Source: Niastella sp966211305 | Lineage (GTDB): Bacteria; Bacteroidota; Bacteroidia; Chitinophagales; Chitinophagaceae | Assembly (NCBI GenBank): GCA_966211305.1 | Contig: CBIHPC010000004.1 | Coordinates: 25,526-89,525, forward strand | Direction: 5' to 3' | DNA length: 64,000 nt | Part shown: in pieces, positions 63,689 to 64,000 of the stretch | Numbering within the stretch: the first letter of the stretch is position 1 | Layout: the number at the start of each line of letters is the position of its first letter | Translations under genes and position numbers: made by a program | Notes under the pieces: generated by a model | Seen by the model: only the letters and a program-made list of their open reading frames with translations | Told to the model about the DNA's origin: nothing | The model's database searches: none

Positions 63689-63874
63689 ATGAACGATTCA
63701 CCGGAATGCAGCTGATATATGTAAGATTTTTAGACAGAAAGAACCGTCTTATAAAACAGTGGTTAGGGTGGGAGCGTGCAGATTTGATATTAAAAAAAAT
63801 CCAACCACCCCGGGTGAGAAATAAAAAATTTTATCATTTTATACCATATTTTTCAGGAAATCAACTTTTTAAGC

Positions 63875-63882
63875 TAAATTTG
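63875..63882 (+). promoter_or_regulatory. -7 element of the tRNA-Pro transcription unit
   Basis: TAAATTTG is a perfect TAnnTTTG, 75 nt before the tRNA. No clear Crp-type box is near. From 63689 to 63874 nothing else was seen. Confidence 0.55.
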
Positions 63883-63956
63883 CAACCCCAAAAGCGATGT
63901 GAGGCTATTAAAAACAGCCAAAAAGCGAGTTTTTTTAATCCTGGCACATTGAAGTT

Positions 63957-64000
63957 CGGGTGGTGGCGCAGCCCGGTAGCGCACTTGTATGGGGTGCAAG
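63957..64000 (+). tRNA. tRNA-Pro (GGG), 5' part, cut by the window edge
   Basis: The acceptor strand CGGGTGG, TG, the D arm GCGC-AGCCCGGTA-GCGC, A26 and the anticodon arm CTTGT-ATGGGGT-GCAAG are complete. The 7-nt loop gives anticodon GGG. The variable loop, T arm and 3' acceptor strand lie beyond 64000. Confidence 0.9.

Overview
The window looks like a chromosomal segment of a Bacteroidota bacterium, probably near the Chitinophagaceae. Promoters carry the phylum's TAnnTTTG -7 element, ribosome binding sites are weak, signal peptides end in a FAQ-like site, one secreted protein has a type IX sorting tail, and the gene families (HMA-AraC, baeRF3, PepSY-like, YeeE pair) are usual there. The family placement is inference.

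Layout. 0.3-5 kb: two universal stress proteins (USP), a bactofilin-like membrane protein, a receiver-Crp fusion regulator and a ribosome hibernation factor. 5-12 kb (minus): Hsp20, glucan phosphorylase and an Mg-type P-ATPase, then baeRF3 and a polysaccharide deacetylase. 12-20 kb: a lone receiver, L,D-transpeptidase, site-2 protease, second Hsp20, FtsH, an atypical thioredoxin, a second HPF and a PepSY-like protein. 20-29 kb: ferritin-VIT1 fusion, broken CusA, membrane-sensor trehalose-phosphate synthase and a YeeE sulfur-transport pair. 29-36 kb: GroEL, zinc-ribbon protein, alcohol dehydrogenase, AI-2E-type permease and a BON protein. 36-41 kb: one operon of acetyl-CoA synthetase, three pyruvate dehydrogenase subunits and an ACP. 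41-50 kb: truncated GAF histidine kinase, two USPs, a candidate small RNA, PRPP synthetase, an APH-like kinase, a second baeRF3, a phosphoribosyltransferase and a lipoprotein. 50-64 kb: accessory genes, a decayed SBBP-repeat protein, a cyclase-YHS fusion, broken efflux genes, two AraC regulators, a Cys-rich peptide, DUF302, and the 5' part of tRNA-Pro.

The main result is a shared promoter architecture. A 12-bp box TGA-N6-TCA (Crp/Fnr-type core) lies upstream of about twenty transcription units. In eighteen of them 23 or 24 nt separate the box from a TAnnTTTG-like -7 element, a class II activator position. In about a dozen a second, sometimes imperfect, box lies exactly 22 bp from the first. 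The targets are chaperones, USPs, hibernation factors, proteases, redox and fermentation genes, and a likely non-coding RNA. The receiver-Crp fusion encoded at 3.7 kb keeps the E/R contacts expected for a TGA/TCA core and has the same boxes in front of it, so it is the natural candidate regulator. The gene content recalls the mycobacterial DosR dormancy regulon, but with a Crp-type output domain.

The second pattern is decay. At least eight unrelated genes survive only as fragments, nearly all 3' ends, lodged between intact stress genes. This suggests the island was assembled by repeated insertion and deletion.
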